Positions 38,036-49,632 are shown, numbered from the stretch's first letter. The stretch is DNA of 64,000 bases from Carallia brachiata (GCA_021464245.1 JADCRB010000024.1:622181-686180), one strand, 5' to 3'. The notes: generated by a model from the sequence alone, not told the origin. Numbers and translations are program-made.

Positions 38036-38815
38036 TAGAAAACATACGTGGACGTAATGCAGGGAAAAAGAGATAAATAGGCAGAGATCTGAAATATTAG
38101 ATAGTGAAAAGTATATTAAAATTTTTAAAAAAATAAATTATTAAATATTATTAAATTAATTATGTATTTTTTTCATATCATTTAAACGTTGCTATGTAAT
38201 GGTCTTCGAACAAGAATACAACAAAATTAAAATATCGGACAATAAAGTTGAACGACAAAAATCTAACCGCGTAGCGCAGACAGAAGTTCCCTTTTTTAAC
38301 GCATGTTTGTCTAAAATAAGAATGAGTTAAAATGTTAAAATTTGATACTTGGCCGTTGTGATAAAAAAAAAAAAACTGTAAAGAAAAACAAATCCACGCA
38401 AAAGAAAGAGCAGGGCAGCCGCAGTCGCAGGCTCGCGGTGCCGCCACGTCGACCTCAACTCCGGGCTCGGTTCTAGCCTTCTCGGATACCTTCCTCTCCG
38501 CATTCACGGCCTATTTAGTGACGCCGCTTCCAATTTCACAAGCTCCGTTAATTGACCGGCGTTTCTGCTATTTCTCTCTTTGGTACGGCTCCAATTGTTT
38601 TGTAAGTTTCGGCCAATGTTTTTTTCCTTGTTTTGTAAGTATATTTGAATTCGTTGTGGAGAGAGGACGAAAAAAGGAGGAAAGAGCATACATCGGGAGA
38701 GGAGATACCGGCGCTGGCGACAAAAGGTGGCGGCAGTTAAAAACGGTTGCTTACTTCGGTGAGTTTTTTTTTTTTAACCGATTGAGATAAAATAATAAAA
38801 AGATTAAGGTCTAAT
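38036..38815. other. Spacer with a GC-rich patch
   Basis: A moderately GC-rich patch at 38400-38530 reads through short open frames on both strands, but none shows a recognisable protein. It might be a first-exon relic or part of a repeat. Confidence 0.35.
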
Positions 38816-39272
38816 CAAGGCTGTCAGAATTGAACCGGTTATCGAATCGAAAACATTAGTGGGTCAAGGTTCAACCGGTTAAACGATCGAACCAGTATTT
38901 GAACCGATATTTAATAATATATATGTGTATAAAAATAATTATAAAAATAATATTTATAAGTAGTGATTAAATATTAATTTTTCTAATTTTAAGCATGAAA
39001 TTGAAATTTTTAATAGATATAGGACTAAATTGAACTTTTAAATTAAAGTTAATACTTAAATTATAATTTAAATAATATTTGGAATTAAATTATAATTCAT
39101 AAATTTTTTAATTTTATTGGACCGGTCCAATCGGTCCGGTTTTCACCGATTTTTATCGGTTTTGACCGGTCCGAGTCACCCTTCGAAATTTATCTAAACC
39201 GGCCCAGACCACCGGCCGGTCCCCAGTTCAACCGGTCCGACTAGCCGACCCGGTCCGATTCTGACAACAGTG
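38816..39272. mobile_element. hAT-like MITE, copy 3
   Basis: A 457-bp relative of the element at 17062, in the same orientation. The left end is CAAGGCTGTCAGAATTGAAC and the inverted right end is CACTGTTGTCAGAATCGGAC. The 8-bp flanks GGTCTAAT (38808-38815) and GATCCAAT (39273-39280) agree at 6 of 8, suggesting an older insertion. Shared internal blocks include TTAGTGGGT, TTTGAACCG and ATTTAATAATATAT near the left end. Confidence 0.85.
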
Positions 39273-39643
39273 GATCCAATTGACTTTTTAATAGACTAAA
39301 ATAAATAAAACGATTATAATTTTAGTTGCTGGAAAGTGCTGGATTTTTTCGTTACTTATATTTGGCAAGAGTAAGCAAGAGCAAGAAGAAATAAAATTCG
39401 TGTTTGATTTTTGTAAATTTCGATAGTCAATTTTTTTTGGATTTGGTTTACCTGTTGCGAATTGCTATCTAAGTTAATAGAAATCAAGTCATGGTCATTG
39501 GTAAATCAAAGAAAAGGACTACTCAGATTTGAAATTCACATGGATATCGAAGAGTGCATATTAATTAATTACATATATGGAATTCAGACAGAAATTTAGC
39601 TTGCCGGTCGCCAAAGAAATCAATGCTGGAAGAATCAAAGGCT

Positions 39644-40548
<905 letters not shown>

Positions 40549-40629
40549 CTAGATTCTGCAAGTTCTCTCTCACTCGCAAATGTTAATATCGAAGAAGCTA
40601 CGCTTGCACTGAATCTGAGTGGAGGTTCA

Positions 40630-40642
40630 AGGCATTTATAAC
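40630..40642 (-). promoter_or_regulatory. TATA-like box of the chitinase pseudogene
   Basis: On the minus strand GTTATAAATGCC lies about 90-100 bp before the chitinase start codon, a normal distance for a short leader. Confidence 0.5.
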
Positions 40643-40972
40643 GGAAGGATTAGCGATTATTGCAACTCCAAGCACCGGCTGAATGCATGATGTCTTGACA
40701 GGACAGTTACGTTGCCTCTTGGTTGTGATGTCTCATAATTTTATTGAAACACAATATAGTTTTTGACGTAGCCGGCATCAGTTTTGAAAGCTGGCATGTC
40801 TTTTAACTTTGCACATTTCCTTTGGTGATGGTGTCGATGCATTTTTTCTTCCTCTCGTGGAAGAACGTTGTCTATCAGTGTGGCTTCCCATCTAATGGCA
40901 CTAAATCAAAGGTGTAATTGTGCAAATCCGGTAGATAGTTAAGAAAATCAAATCTTAGGAATTGTAAACTTC

Positions 40973-41464
40973 TGTTGGGGTGCCTAGCTTCTTCCTTGTT
41001 CATGATTTCAGTGTTGAAGATTAAATGCTGGCTGGATTGCAGAGAAGCTGACAGCAATTTCAGCAGCAATGAACTGAAAGTTTTTTGGTCAATAACGTAG
41101 TTGGTTTACTTGTAACTAGTTGAGGTTTAGTCTAGTGCATGTAGCCAATGAAAAAGTGTTTTTGTTATGTGTTAGTTTGTGGTATTAGCTGTCAAAGATG
41201 TCAAACCTATGCTAGTGGTGTTAGGTAGACAGCTTACTGTCAAGAATGGTTTGTGTTACTTTTAAAGCATGGGAAGCATGGCTTCAAGCCATTATTGATG
41301 TACTTTATATATTTCATATCTCCTACATAAAGGAGTTTTAGTTTCAATGAAAGCTAATGTATGTGAAATTAAGAAAAACAGAAACCCTTGTTGCATTCTC
41401 TTATTTTTTCTCTGCAGTTACCTTCTTCTGGTTTTGTACTCTTGTTGGTCTCCATTGAACAACA
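40973..41464 (+). repeat. Left (5') LTR
   Basis: 492 bp. Contains a TTTATATATTT promoter-like box near 41304. Compared base by base with the right LTR, I find a single one-base indel (GTCAAGAATGG here, GTCAAAATGG there). Confidence 0.97.
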
Positions 41465-41465
41465 G

Positions 41466-41477
41466 TGGTATCAGAGC
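41466..41477 (+). other. Primer-binding site
   Basis: TGGTATCAGAGC, one base after the left LTR, is the usual initiator-methionine tRNA complement of plant copia elements. Confidence 0.95.
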
Positions 41478-41573
41478 TTTACTGATCTTTCGGGCTCTGT
41501 TGTTTGCTAGTGAGAAAGTGAAAAAACCAAGAGAGAAACCCACCAAAAGACTATAAACACTTGAGAGATATAA

Positions 41574-42329
41574 ATGGCATCTAGTAGTTCATTCCCAACT
41601 TCAGCTCCTCCAGTATTTTCTGGGGAAAATTATCCTATTTGGGCTGTCAAAATGAGGACTTATCTCAAGTCTCTAGATCTATGGAAGATCATTGAGAATG
41701 GAGATCAAGTTCCTCCTCTTCCTAACAACCCTACCTTGAACCAAATCAGGCAGCATGGCGAAGAACAGGCCAAAGTCTACAGGGCCCTAAGCTGTTTGCA
41801 TTCTGGTGTGACTGATTCTATTTTTACTAGAATCATGGCATGTGAAAGTGCTCAAGAGGCTTGGGAAAAGCTAAAAGAAGAGTTCCATGGCAGTGAAAAG
41901 ACAAGAAGTATCCAGGTCTTGAACCTTAGGAGACAGTTTGAGGCTCTTAAGATGAAGGATACAGAATCTGTCAAGGAGTTCTCAAATAGGCTTATGAAGA
42001 TAGTCAATGAAGTAAGGTTGCTTGGAGAGGATTGACTGATAAGAGGATTGTGGAAAAAGTGCTAGTATGTCTTCCTGAGAAGTATGAGTCCAAAATTTCC
42101 TCGTTGGAGGACTCTAAGGACTTAAGCACTTTCACTTTAGCTGAGTTGGTGAATGCCCTTCAAGCTTTAGAGCTTAGAAGAGCTATCAGGCAAAGTGATA
42201 CACTTGAAGCTGCCTTAGTGGCTAGGAGCAAGGACAAAGCTCATCAGGGTCAAAAAAGCAGAATGAAGACAAAAAAGGAAAGGGAAAAAAGAGGCAGAAA
42301 CTAGTGGAGATGGAGAGAAGAAAAAGAGG
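41574..42329 (+). pseudogene. copia gag (capsid) region, frameshifted
   Basis: Starts with MASSSSFPTSAPPVFSGENY and contains the UBN2/gag-type segment WAVKMRTYLKSLDLW and QEAWEKLKEEFHG. The frame stops at 42033 just after VRLLGED, and the next part of gag (TDKRIVEKVLVCLPEKY) continues in another frame to 42304. A further shift near 42250-42330 is needed to reach the zinc-knuckle frame. Gag packages the element's RNA in cytoplasmic particles. Both breaks look like single-base changes. Confidence 0.88.
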
Positions 42330-43409
42330 GTGTATTCTCCTTGCAAACACTGCAAAAAGACTACTCATGCTGAAAAATATTGCTGGTATAGACCAGACAT
42401 TGAGTGCAGAATTTGCAAGAAGCTTGGTCACATGGCAAAAGTGTGTAAGAATAAGGGAAATCAGCAGCAAGGTGGACAGCAAGCTCAGATAGCTGAAACA
42501 CAGCAGCAAGATGAGCATTTGTTTGTGGTCACTTGTAATGCAACTGAGGGCAGTACTGATTCTTGGATGATCGACAGTGGCTGTACACATCACATGACAC
42601 ATGATGCTGGGAAATTCAAAGCTTTGGATCTCACTTACTCTTCTAGAGTCAAAGTTGGCAATGGGGAGTTCATTCAAGTTAAAGGAAGAGGTCCAGTTGA
42701 AATTGAAACTTCAGCAGGTATTAAAACAATTTCTGATGTGCTATATGTGCCTGACATTAATCAAAGTCTTTTAAGTGTTGGTCAACTACTTGAAAGGAAT
42801 TACACTTTGCTGTTTAAAGATAAAACATGCAAAATATTGAATCCTTCTGGTAGTGAACTTGTTACTGTTGAAATGGTGAACAAAAGCTTTACTGTTGATT
42901 GGAATCAGACCTATTCTACTGCATACACTCATGCCATTGATGAATCTAGTCTTTGGCACAAGAGACTTGGACATTTCAGTTATGCTTCACTTAGTCAAAT
43001 GCATCAAAAGCAGTTAGCTCTTGATGTGCCAGCAATTGATGATAAAAACATCGTTTGTGAAGTTTGTGAATATGGGAAGCAATCAAGGCTGAAATTTCCA
43101 TCAAATCAAGCATGGAGAGCAACTGAGAAGCTCCAGCTTGTCCACACTGATGTGTGTGGTCCCATGAGCACTCCCTCTCTTAGTGGCAGCAAATACTTCA
43201 TCTTGTTCATAGATGATATGTCAAGGATGTGCTGGATTTATTTTCTGCAACAAAAATCAGATGTGGCTGATGTTTTCTTCAAGTTCAAATCATGGATTGA
43301 AAATCAGGCTGGAAATAGCATAAAGATGATCAGATCTGACAATGGTACAGAATATACCTCAGAGAAGTTTAAAAAGATTTGTGAGATGCAGGGATTCACC
43401 ATCAATTGA
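42330..43409 (+). CDS. copia zinc knuckles, protease and integrase N-terminal part
   Basis: An open stretch of about 360 codons. Two CCHC knuckles come first (CKHCKKTTHAEKYC and CRICKKLGHMAKVC), then the aspartic protease motif IDSGCTHHMT near residue 82, the GAG-pre-integrase domain (SLWHKRLGHFSYASL), the HHCC zinc motif (CEVC), and the start of the integrase core (HTDVCGPM, then FIDDMSRMCW and RSDNGTEY with two of the catalytic acidic residues). It ends prematurely at 43409 within the core; the third catalytic Glu lies beyond the break in a shifted frame. The product would lack working integrase. Confidence 0.9.
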   Translation: MYSPCKHCKKTTHAEKYCWYRPDIECRICKKLGHMAKVCKNKGNQQQGGQQAQIAETQQQDEHLFVVTCNATEGSTDSWMIDSGCTHHMTHDAGKFKALDLTYSSRVKVGNGEFIQVKGRGPVEIETSAGIKTISDVLYVPDINQSLLSVGQLLERNYTLLFKDKTCKILNPSGSELVTVEMVNKSFTVDWNQTYSTAYTHAIDESSLWHKRLGHFSYASLSQMHQKQLALDVPAIDDKNIVCEVCEYGKQSRLKFPSNQAWRATEKLQLVHTDVCGPMSTPSLSGSKYFILFIDDMSRMCWIYFLQQKSDVADVFFKFKSWIENQAGNSIKMIRSDNGTEYTSEKFKKICEMQGFTIN

Positions 43410-43757
43410 CTGTTAGTTATACCCTCAACAGAATGGGGTTAGTGAGAGGAAAAACAGAACGGTAATGGAGATGGGAAGGTGTTTATTGCTTGAAAAGAAG
43501 CTTCCAAAGAGTTTTGGGCAGAGGCTGTTAACACAGCTGTTTATCTGCTCAATAGACTACCGTCCAAGGCACTAGAAGGAAGAAAAACTCCTTATGAAGG
43601 CTGGTTTGGAATGAAGCCCTCTTTGCAATGTAAGGGTATTTGGAAGCATTTGTTATAGCCACATACCTGAAGTAAAGAGAGACAAATTGGATCCTAAAGC
43701 TGAAATAGGGATCCTAATAGGCTATAGCTCAAATGCTAAAGCCTATAGAGTTATAAT
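43410..43757 (+). pseudogene. copia integrase C-terminal part, multiply frameshifted
   Basis: Coding similarity continues (NGVSERKNRTVMEM, then LPSKALEGRKTPYEGWFGMK) but in changing frames. Breaks lie at about 43409, 43505-43510 and between 43640 and 43757. This separates the protease/integrase frame from the downstream polymerase frame. Confidence 0.85.
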
Positions 43758-45542
43758 GTGAAAACACAGAAAGTTTTTGTGAGTAGGAGCTTGAAGATTG
43801 ATGAACAAGTAGCTTGGGATTGGAACAAGTCTCAATTGACTGATGAGAGACAAAAGTTGAGCAGTCCTCAATCCCCTTCTCAACCTGACTCCAATGTAGA
43901 TGAAGAAATTGCTGAATTTGATGATGAGCCTATGAGAGGCACCAAGTCTCTAGCTGAATTATATGAAAGAAGCAATGTAGCCCTACTAGAGCCTACAAGC
44001 TATATAGAAGCAGCAAATTCAACATCTTGGATGGAGGCTATGAGATCAGAAATAAGAATGATAGAAAAGAATGACACTTGGATACTCGTTGACAGGCCTA
44101 AGCACAAACAGGTGATTGGAGTTAAGTGGATTTTCAAGGCAAAACTTAATGCTGATGGCTCACTTAACAAACATAAAGCTAGGTTGGTAGTGAAGGGTTA
44201 TGCTCAAGAATTTGGAGTTGATTATTCGGAGACCTTTGCTCCTGTTAGCAGGCTTGATACAATAAGGCTTCTCTTAGCAGTTGCAGCTCAAAAAGGGTGG
44301 CAAGTTTTTCAGCTAGATGTAAAATCTGCCTTCCTCAATGGTCAACTAGAGGAGGAGATTTACATTGAGCAACCTGATGGTTTCACTAAAAAAGGAGAAG
44401 AAGATAAGGTGTATTTACTTAAGAAGGCATTGTATGGCCTAAAACAAGCCCCTAGAGCTTGGTACAGCAGATTACATGAACACCTTTTGCAACAAGGTTT
44501 TAAGAGAAGTGTCAATGAAGCTACACTTTATGTTAAATCTGTTCTTGCTGATTTGATACTTGTAGTTGTGTATGTTGATGATTTATGTGTCATTGGGAGC
44601 AGCAAGTTAATGATTGATGAGTTTAAAGGCAAGATGCAAGAGGTTTTTGAGATGACAGATTTGGGGATGATGTCCTTTTTTCTGGGAATGCAAGTGCAGC
44701 AAACTGATGATGCTATATTTATCTCTCAGCAGAAATATGCCAATGAAGTTCTAAAAAAATTCAAGATGCAGAACAGTAAGCCAGTAGCAACTCCTATGAT
44801 GGTGAATGAAAAGTTATGTAAGGAGGATGGGTCTGCAAAAACTGATGGAAAAAATTATAGGAGCTTGATAGGTTGTTTATTGTACCTAACAGCCACAAGG
44901 CCCGATATAATGTTTGCTACAAGTTTACTCTCAAGGTTCATGCAAGAACCAAGTGAGCTGCATCTCAAAGTGGCAAAAAGAGTGTTGAGATACATCAAAG
45001 GAACCATAGACTATGGTGTTAAGTATTCAAGGAAAAATGAGTTGTTGTTGACAGGATATTCAGACAGTGATTGGGGAGGCTCTTGTGATGATTCTAAGAG
45101 CACCTCTGGTCAATTGTTCATCCTTGGTTCAGCCTTGATTACATGGGGATCTAAAAAGCAGGCTACTGTTGCACAATCAACAGCAGAGGCTGAATATATT
45201 GCTGCAGTAGAGACAGTAAATCAAGCTTTATGGCTTAGAAGAATGCTAAGAGATCTGAAATGTGAACAAAGCAAGCCTACTGAGATCAAGGTTGACAACA
45301 ATTCTGCAATTGCAATTTCCAAAAACCCTGTATTTCATGGCAGGACTAAGCATATTAAAGTAAAATACAATTTTGTAAGAGAGGTTCAGCAAGATGGTGA
45401 AGTTATCTTGGTGCATTGCAAATCTGAGCATCAATTGGCAGACATTATGACTAAAGCTTTGCCAAAATGGAGATTTGAGAAGCTTCGTGATGATCTGAAA
45501 GTGAACAAGAATGAAGCTAAGGAGGAGTGTTGGGGTGCCTAG
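43758..45542 (+). CDS. copia reverse transcriptase and RNase H
   Basis: An open frame of 594 codons. The reverse transcriptase spans about residues 90-335, with KWIFKAKLNADGSL, KARLVVKGYAQ, the QLDVKSAFLNG block and the active site YVDDLCVIG at about residue 272. RNase H follows, with GYSDSDWGG near residue 431, AEAEYIAA and KHIKVKYNFVRE. Functionally it copies the element RNA into DNA. No lesion is visible. The frame runs across the polypurine tract and stops 15 bp inside the right LTR. Confidence 0.95.
   Translation: MKTQKVFVSRSLKIDEQVAWDWNKSQLTDERQKLSSPQSPSQPDSNVDEEIAEFDDEPMRGTKSLAELYERSNVALLEPTSYIEAANSTSWMEAMRSEIRMIEKNDTWILVDRPKHKQVIGVKWIFKAKLNADGSLNKHKARLVVKGYAQEFGVDYSETFAPVSRLDTIRLLLAVAAQKGWQVFQLDVKSAFLNGQLEEEIYIEQPDGFTKKGEEDKVYLLKKALYGLKQAPRAWYSRLHEHLLQQGFKRSVNEATLYVKSVLADLILVVVYVDDLCVIGSSKLMIDEFKGKMQEVFEMTDLGMMSFFLGMQVQQTDDAIFISQQKYANEVLKKFKMQNSKPVATPMMVNEKLCKEDGSAKTDGKNYRSLIGCLLYLTATRPDIMFATSLLSRFMQEPSELHLKVAKRVLRYIKGTIDYGVKYSRKNELLLTGYSDSDWGGSCDDSKSTSGQLFILGSALITWGSKKQATVAQSTAEAEYIAAVETVNQALWLRRMLRDLKCEQSKPTEIKVDNNSAIAISKNPVFHGRTKHIKVKYNFVREVQQDGEVILVHCKSEHQLADIMTKALPKWRFEKLRDDLKVNKNEAKEECWGA
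45515..45527 (+). other. Polypurine tract
   Basis: AAGCTAAGGAGGAG-type purine-rich run directly before the right LTR, the plus-strand primer for reverse transcription. It overlaps the end of the polymerase coding frame. Confidence 0.85.
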
Positions 45543-46018
45543 CTTCTTCCTTGTTCATGATTTCAGTGTTGAAGATTAAATGCTGGCTGGATTGCAGAGA
45601 AGCTGACAGCAATTTCAGCAGCAATGAACTGAAAGTTTTTTGGTCAATAACGTAGTTGGTTTACTTGTAACTAGTTGAGGTTTAGTCTAGTGCATGTAGC
45701 CAATGAAAAAGTGTTTTTGTTATGTGTTAGTTTGTGGTATTAGCTGTCAAAGATGTCAAACCTATGCTAGTGGTGTTAGGTAGACAGCTTACTGTCAAAA
45801 TGGTTTGTGTTACTTTTAAAGCATGGGAAGCATGGCTTCAAGCCATTATTGATGTACTTTATATATTTCATATCTCCTACATAAAGGAGTTTTAGTTTCA
45901 ATGAAAGCTAATGTATGTGAAATTAAGAAAAACAGAAACCCTTGTTGCATTCTCTTATTTTTTCTCTGCAGTTACCTTCTTCTGGTTTTGTACTCTTGTT
46001 GGTCTCCATTGAACAACA
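45528..46018 (+). repeat. Right (3') LTR
   Basis: 491 bp, identical to the left LTR apart from one single-base indel seen by direct comparison, then the ACTTC target duplication. Confidence 0.97.
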
Positions 46019-46023
46019 ACTTC

Positions 46024-47362
46024 ACGGCATCAAGTTGACTTACATCAATTTGCTTCATGATTTTCGTCATTTGACAACGTAACTGGTTTCCTCGTATGTT
46101 AATCCACTTTGTCATTATTGGTTGGTTTAGAAGCTAATTAACAGAATGAGACACAGATTCCGTATTTGCCGACTGTAGAATGATAGGATCAATGCCAAAT
46201 ATGGTTGAAATTAACAATCAACAAGCATCTTTTGGTGATGTTGTCGACGGATAATTTAGCAGTAAACAATTCAACTTAAGTTCAAGAAGCCACTGAGAAC
46301 AGACGTCATCTATTTCCTTCTTTAAGTCCTCATTCAGCGTTAGTGCAATTTCTGATTTTGCAGTAACCAATCTTGCCACCTTATACGAGCAATTTCTGAC
46401 TGTTCTGACTCGTGGGAGAAGGTCCTTCTTTAGTCAGTGAAAAAGGAAGCTCCAGAAAGAATCATGTCGAACATTGAGGTCCATCACAACATTAAGATCT
46501 ATTTTCAACAATGTCGTGCATATAACTCTCTAACATACTGCACCTAATAATATTGTCAAAGCATCTGCTCCATACCAACCTTTTTTCGTTGTTTTCACCG
46601 ATGAGACTCAACAGAACTGGAGGCGATGCCACGGGAAAGTATTTTTTAATGGGAATTTTGATTCTTCCTAAATTAATAGATATTAATATTAGAGCATGTT
46701 GTAATCTAAATTTAACTGTCAATGATCCATATAAGCAACCATTCCTTTCCAAGGAAACCTCGTGAAGGTGAAGGGAGAGCCTTGGTGTAATAATAAGGTT
46801 GCTACATTGTGAATTGAAAATTAAAGGTTCGAGTCATGAAAATAACTTTTACGCAAAAAACAAGGGCAAAGCTGCCTACATTAGTTTTTTCCCAAAATCC
46901 ACAGCATGAGAATCTCATACTATGAGACAACCTTTTTTTTTATCCATCTAGAGGTGTAAATTCGTGTTAGATTTAGAAGAATGTAAATGTAGTTTTTTTA
47001 GTTTTTTCAGTAACTTCCCAAGAACAAAGTAACCACACAGTGCTTTCAAACACAGCAATCAGCTTTGCCGTTGACGGCTACATATCATGGTGATGGCACT
47101 TCAATAATGGACTAAGGAAGATGCAACACAAACCATTTGCCCCGTGCCAAAACCGTTCATTAAAAAATTCAAAGCATGCTACCCCCTAGATAAGCAATCA
47201 TTAAGGCACTCTTCTTGAGCAGAAGCACATATTTCATTCATATTCCAAAAGACATAAGGTCCCCAAACATATGCATTAAAGAATCAGCTTGACACTGTTT
47301 ATATTCCACCATGGCATTGCTTGCCACTTTCGATCTCCACCTTATATGGCTAATGCTAGCAG
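46024..47362. other. Spacer right of the copia element
   Basis: No conserved gene recognised apart from the SINE at 46774. Confidence 0.4.
46774..46884 (+). mobile_element. Au-like SINE, diverged
   Basis: GAGCCTTGGTGTAATAATAA corresponds to the tRNA-like A-box start of the plant Au SINE family. It is followed by AGGTTGCTACA, the B box GGTTCGAGTC (46826-46835), and the CAAGGGCAAAGCTGCCTACA-type 3' part. The order and spacing fit the family. Point differences throughout indicate an old copy. Confidence 0.75.
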
Positions 47363-47656
47363 TTAATTCAAATGCTGTTGGAATTGCCCTTTGACAGGGT
47401 CAAATAATGGTGCCGGCACTGGCATGGGCATGCACCACTGGAAAATACGGTTTCCTGGCTTCCTGCTAACTTCTGCAGTGTTCCGGCAGACATAATAAAT
47501 CTTTAATTCATATAGCAACGACTGCATTGGGTTTAGCTGACTCAAGATAATGTCAAGCCGAGGGGTGCAGGAGGAGTTGACGGTAGCAGCTACTCCCGCC
47601 TTCGCTGAGGAAGCCAATAGGTAATTCTCGTTTGAGAGGCTTTCAGCACAGCCTCA
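47363..47656 (-). other. Unrecognised minus-strand open reading frame, possible exon
   Basis: The frame is open from about 47656 to a stop at 47363. It reads AESLSNENYLLASSAKAGVA, then a region with PRLDIILSQLNPMQSLLYEL, CRNTAEVSRKPGNRIFQWCM and PMPVPAPLFDPVKGQFQQHLN. The composition is that of real protein rather than AT-rich noise, and it could be the last exon or a fragment of a gene. The upstream limit may be a splice acceptor. I cannot name the family, and I found no neighbouring exons. Confidence 0.4.
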
Positions 47657-48940
47657 CCGTTATCTCTTTTTTAGATTTCACATTCAGCCTCATGCTGTTG
47701 CTGTATTAAGTATGAAACATGCCATAATAATCTCAAGAAACCTGTCATTTATCAAATCTTAGGAGTGAAACACAAAGGGGAAACAGCATTGCTTGTAGAT
47801 AAGAAGGCAAATTTAACAGACATGAACAGATCTGTATGTGAGCTGAATTCAAGGATAGGATCAGACCAAATTAACCATAGCGGAACAATGCAAGTGGTTC
47901 ACTTAATTCAGAGAAGTGCACATACATAGTGCAAGAAGAAAGAACAAAACTATCTCCCTATTTAGGCCCACCTAATCAACAGTATCCAGAAAATAAACGC
48001 TACAGCTCCAAGTCCTACTATCAGGTTTGCACACTGATAACCTGCCTGATAGCTAGTAATGCTAGTGATCTGAGTATGATAGAACATGGATTATGGACTG
48101 TGACCTTGTAATTTCTTGGAAGAATGATTTTCAGGCTTGGATTCCAGCAAAATACTAATACAGGCAGTTCTCTCACCTGAATAGATATAAGAAAACTTGA
48201 TAGCAAAATGTGATGTGAAATTGACAAAAAATCCCAATTATGAAGCCTCTGGATTTGGACAAAAAGAAGTTTTTTGTATGTATGCAGGCATGAGATCCAG
48301 CACCTAGGCAAGACTAGGACATTGCAAAAAATCAAAGGCTCATAGCATTCAAACATTTTTAGTCAAAAAAAAATAAAAATCATATTTAGTAGATGAAAGA
48401 TTAGGGTGTTGAGGATAATTTGAGAATGCATGGTCTAGCGTTACGAAAAGAGAACTGGGTTAGTAAAACATGGATCTTGATTAACTTCCTAAGTGCGGGA
48501 AAACAAGGGACCAGGCAATAACAAGAGCTTACAGCTCTAGGGTCAAATTGCGAGCCAGATTTTGCAATAGGCAAGCAACAATGAAAGAAGCCTTAAGCTT
48601 TTCCAAGAGAACTAATGATGTTACTCCCATGAGAATTTCAGTTATATTTTCCAAGATTCTGATGTTAACAAAAGTCGAGCTTGTTCATTATCGATTATTC
48701 TCCTAATTCCACATGACATGATTAAAAAGTCCAAGTTAGTTCAATCATTAATTTGATAAGTATGCGCTGTTTTCAAGCTTTTCACAAGATTTTGGGATCC
48801 AAACAGCAAAACTATGTTAAGAACTTGTCGATAATATACATATGAATTAGCTAACAGAAGCACACCAGAAGCCAGAAATCAGGGATCACAAGTTATGGGA
48901 CACCCCACCGAAGAGGCAAAGCACGAAAGGCCACGAAGTT
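47657..48940. other. Spacer without recognised gene
   Basis: Moderately AT-rich. A minus-strand open frame at 48021-48356 has no recognisable domain and I do not call it. Confidence 0.35.
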
Positions 48941-49632
48941 TTAATACATCTTGCGATCAAATTTTTGGAGTAGGGGCTGCATGTGAGCAACAATAGCCAA
49001 GCTGTTGCTCAAGAACTCCCTAGACTTTCCCATCTTAGACTTGACCCCATCAAGGACCGGCGATCCCATCTCCGTCAAGCCGTCCAGGCACGTGTCCAGA
49101 TCGGTCATGGCAGCACTGATCCAAGTCTGGATGTCTTTGACCTTCTCCACGGTCAAAACCTTGTCTCCAGGGTGGTCAACCTTCATTGCCTACAGCGAGT
49201 CATTGAGTCTACTCGACGCGTCGTCCAACTGAGTCACACAGTCATTTATGGCTGCCTGAGAGTTGGCGTCGTTGAGAGAGGTGATTGAGGAAGAGAGGCT
49301 CTTGACCTCTTTGATGGAGAGTTGGAGAAAGAGAGAGCAAAGATGACTTCTGGGTCGCCGTCGGCCTTCTCCGGGACGTTAAGGGAGGTTATGCTGGAGA
49401 AGCAGGAGGCTGGGTCCTGAGTCACTTGGCAGACTATCTGGAGCGACTCCGGCTCGGTGATGGACTCGCGGATTGCTTTTCCAACTATTATGGAGATGAT
49501 GAGGGTCAAGAGAAGGAGGGCTGAAATTGAGAGGGTAACTAACGAGGGTCTTCTTGGGGCAGTTCTTTGCTGTTGGTATTCAAGACTTGGGTTTACTTTT
49601 CCATAGCCTTCGATCAAGTTCAGGGATTCCAT
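48941..49632 (-). pseudogene. Pectinesterase inhibitor (PMEI) domain gene, broken and lacking the esterase domain
   Basis: The minus strand starts at 49632 with MESLNLIEGYGKVNPSLEYQ, then a hydrophobic anchor (LVTLSISALLLLTLIISIIVG) and the PMEI domain beginning around IVCQVTQDPASCFSSI, with NDCVTQLDDASSRL and ISAAMTDLDTCLDGL. This is the N-terminal layout of type I pectinesterases, where the inhibitor domain precedes the catalytic one and the product is sent to the wall. Two lesions occur: a one-base loss near 49335, after VIFALS, and an in-frame TAG near 49192, after RLNDSL. The frame ends at 48941 with LQKFDRKMY, and no pectinesterase catalytic motif follows. It may alternatively be a stand-alone membrane-anchored PMEI relic. 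Either way it looks non-functional. Confidence 0.82.

Larger units (their letters stand above)
40973..46018 (+). mobile_element. Ty1/copia LTR retrotransposon, full length
   Basis: Two direct LTRs bound a 5.05-kb element flanked by the 5-bp target duplication ACTTC (40968-40972 and 46019-46023). LTRs start TGTTGGGG and end GAACAACA, giving the standard TG-CA. The primer-binding site and polypurine tract are in place. Domain order is gag, zinc knuckles, protease, integrase, reverse transcriptase, RNase H, which is diagnostic of copia. Reverse transcriptase and RNase H are open, but gag and integrase carry frameshifts, so this copy would need help in trans to move. Insertion is 5' of the chitinase pseudogene and opposite in orientation. 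Confidence 0.97.
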
